The translations under genes were made by a program, and so were the position numbers. A stretch of DNA of 64,000 bases, taken from positions 124,001 through 188,000 of the forward strand of contig CAXGOB010000002.1 of assembly GCA_964011275.1 (NCBI GenBank), written 5' to 3'. Below, one piece after another: positions 63,568 to 64,000 of the stretch. Numbering within the stretch: the first letter of the stretch is position 1; each line of letters opens with the position of its first letter. Source of the stretch: UBA7328 sp002471345. GTDB lineage: Bacteria; Bacteroidota; Bacteroidia; Chitinophagales; Saprospiraceae. The notes below the pieces were generated by a model, which worked only from the letters and a program-made list of their open reading frames with translations, was not told the DNA's origin and did not search any database.

Positions 63568-64000
63568 TTAATTGAGCTTCATTTTTGTCATAGCCCTTTG
63601 TGCAGCAGATTGTTCAGCAGCTTTTTTATTGAAATCATCAGCAACAGATATCTCTTCACCATCAATTACTACTCCTACTTTAAATCTGTCTCTTTTTTCA
63701 TATTTATATTTACTCACCAATTTGAAATCCACAAGAATATTATTCTTCTGACCCCATTCTAACAGTTGACTTTTAAAATTGTCATCTGTTTCTTCAAGCT
63801 CATGAACATCTAAATATCGCAACAGTATTTTTTTAATGACATAGTTCTTTGTCTTGTTGTATCCTCGTTCTAAATATATAGCACCTACCACGGCTTCAAG
63901 TGCATTGCCTAACATAGAATTACTTATCCTACCTTGAGAATATTCAGATAAAATAACATCAATTCCCATGAATTTTGCAATCTTATTTAGCGTTTTTCTT
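63568..64000 (-). CDS. rnc: Ribonuclease III, C-terminal part (cut by window edge)
   Basis: The frame is open to the right edge; residues before the internal ATG (RKTLNKIAKFMGIDVIL) fit RNase III, so the start lies outside the window. Visible are the end of the catalytic domain with SNSMLGNALEAVVGAIYLERGYN (the Glu of the second acidic motif) and a double-stranded-RNA-binding domain (about the last 70 residues: NFKSQLLEWGQKNNI, AAEQSAAQRAMTKMKLN). It processes rRNA precursors and other duplex RNA. Two genes follow closely in the same direction. Confidence 0.93.
   Translation of the reverse strand, partial: RKTLNKIAKFMGIDVILSEYSQGRISNSMLGNALEAVVGAIYLERGYNKTKNYVIKKILLRYLDVHELEETDDNFKSQLLEWGQKNNILVDFKLVSKYKYEKRDRFKVGVVIDGEEISVADDFNKKAAEQSAAQRAMTKMKLN

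Noticed and set aside
1..64000. tRNA genes, CRISPR arrays, insertion sequences and prophage
   Set aside because: No T-loop-like GGTTCGAATCC segment in a cloverleaf context, no regularly spaced repeats, no transposase or phage proteins were seen.

Overview
This 64 kb window is AT-rich chromosomal DNA from a member of the Bacteroidota. The assignment rests on several independent signs: promoters of the Bacteroidota type (-33 TTTG-like, -7 TAnnTTTG) in front of many genes; GldH and a PorE-like protein (gliding motility / type IX secretion); paired DUF6090 genes; a TonB with long polyproline tracts; a short CarB; and a mevalonate pathway with class II HMG-CoA reductase and type 2 IPP isomerase. 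A C-terminal domain on a cytochrome c peroxidase looks like those common in Saprospiria, so a marine Saprospiria-like organism is a reasonable guess, but the class is not proven. No tRNA, rRNA, CRISPR array, insertion sequence or prophage was recognised.

Layout. 1-7.1 kb: end of a DUF5916 outer-membrane protein, rpsU, superoxide dismutase, the operon gltA-gcvH-vanZ-tonB, and an OmpA-domain protein. 7.1-13.1 kb (minus strand): a sulfite-reduction operon, sulfite reductase - cobA - siroheme synthase - cysH - ferredoxin reductase - ferredoxin. It is preceded by two tandem leader peptides packed with cysteine codons, each followed by an intrinsic terminator. 13.2-17.8 kb: DUF885 lipoprotein, DUF3109 protein, prolyl oligopeptidase. 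18-23.5 kb: a three-gene RND efflux operon. 23.6-32.5 kb: ssb, then a loosely packed accessory stretch (TPR lipoprotein, two DUF6090 proteins, sulfatase, TPR protein, two GNAT acetyltransferases, and a GH113-like gene broken by one stop codon). 32.6-40.4 kb: di-haem peroxidase, lytic transglycosylase, PfkB kinase, tatA, YhhN protein, and three mevalonate-pathway genes. 40.5-49.7 kb: TPR protein, the operon rplM-rpsI-rpsB-tsf, pyrH, a PqiA-like protein, a TPR protein behind a structured leader, and a PorE-like OmpA protein. 49.7-64 kb: rlmD, rfbA, a flippase-like membrane protein, thioredoxin, grpE-dnaJ-gldH, carB, a dehydrogenase, greA behind a possible attenuator, a HIT protein, an M29 aminopeptidase, a DUF457 hydrolase and the 3' part of rnc.

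The most interesting element is the leader region at 12738-13102. The peptide MIFVINACCCLCCCES and a second peptide containing CCSFCCCC each precede a terminator, and the first can be drawn as a classical four-segment attenuator. The simplest reading is that ribosomes stall at the Cys codons when cysteinyl-tRNA is scarce and so let transcription enter the operon that makes sulfide for cysteine. Other points for follow-up are the hairpin between promoter and start of greA, the mevalonate-kinase-like gene with no standard start codon in its conserved frame, a 32-bp palindrome upstream of ssb, and the hairpin-rich leader at 46.65 kb.
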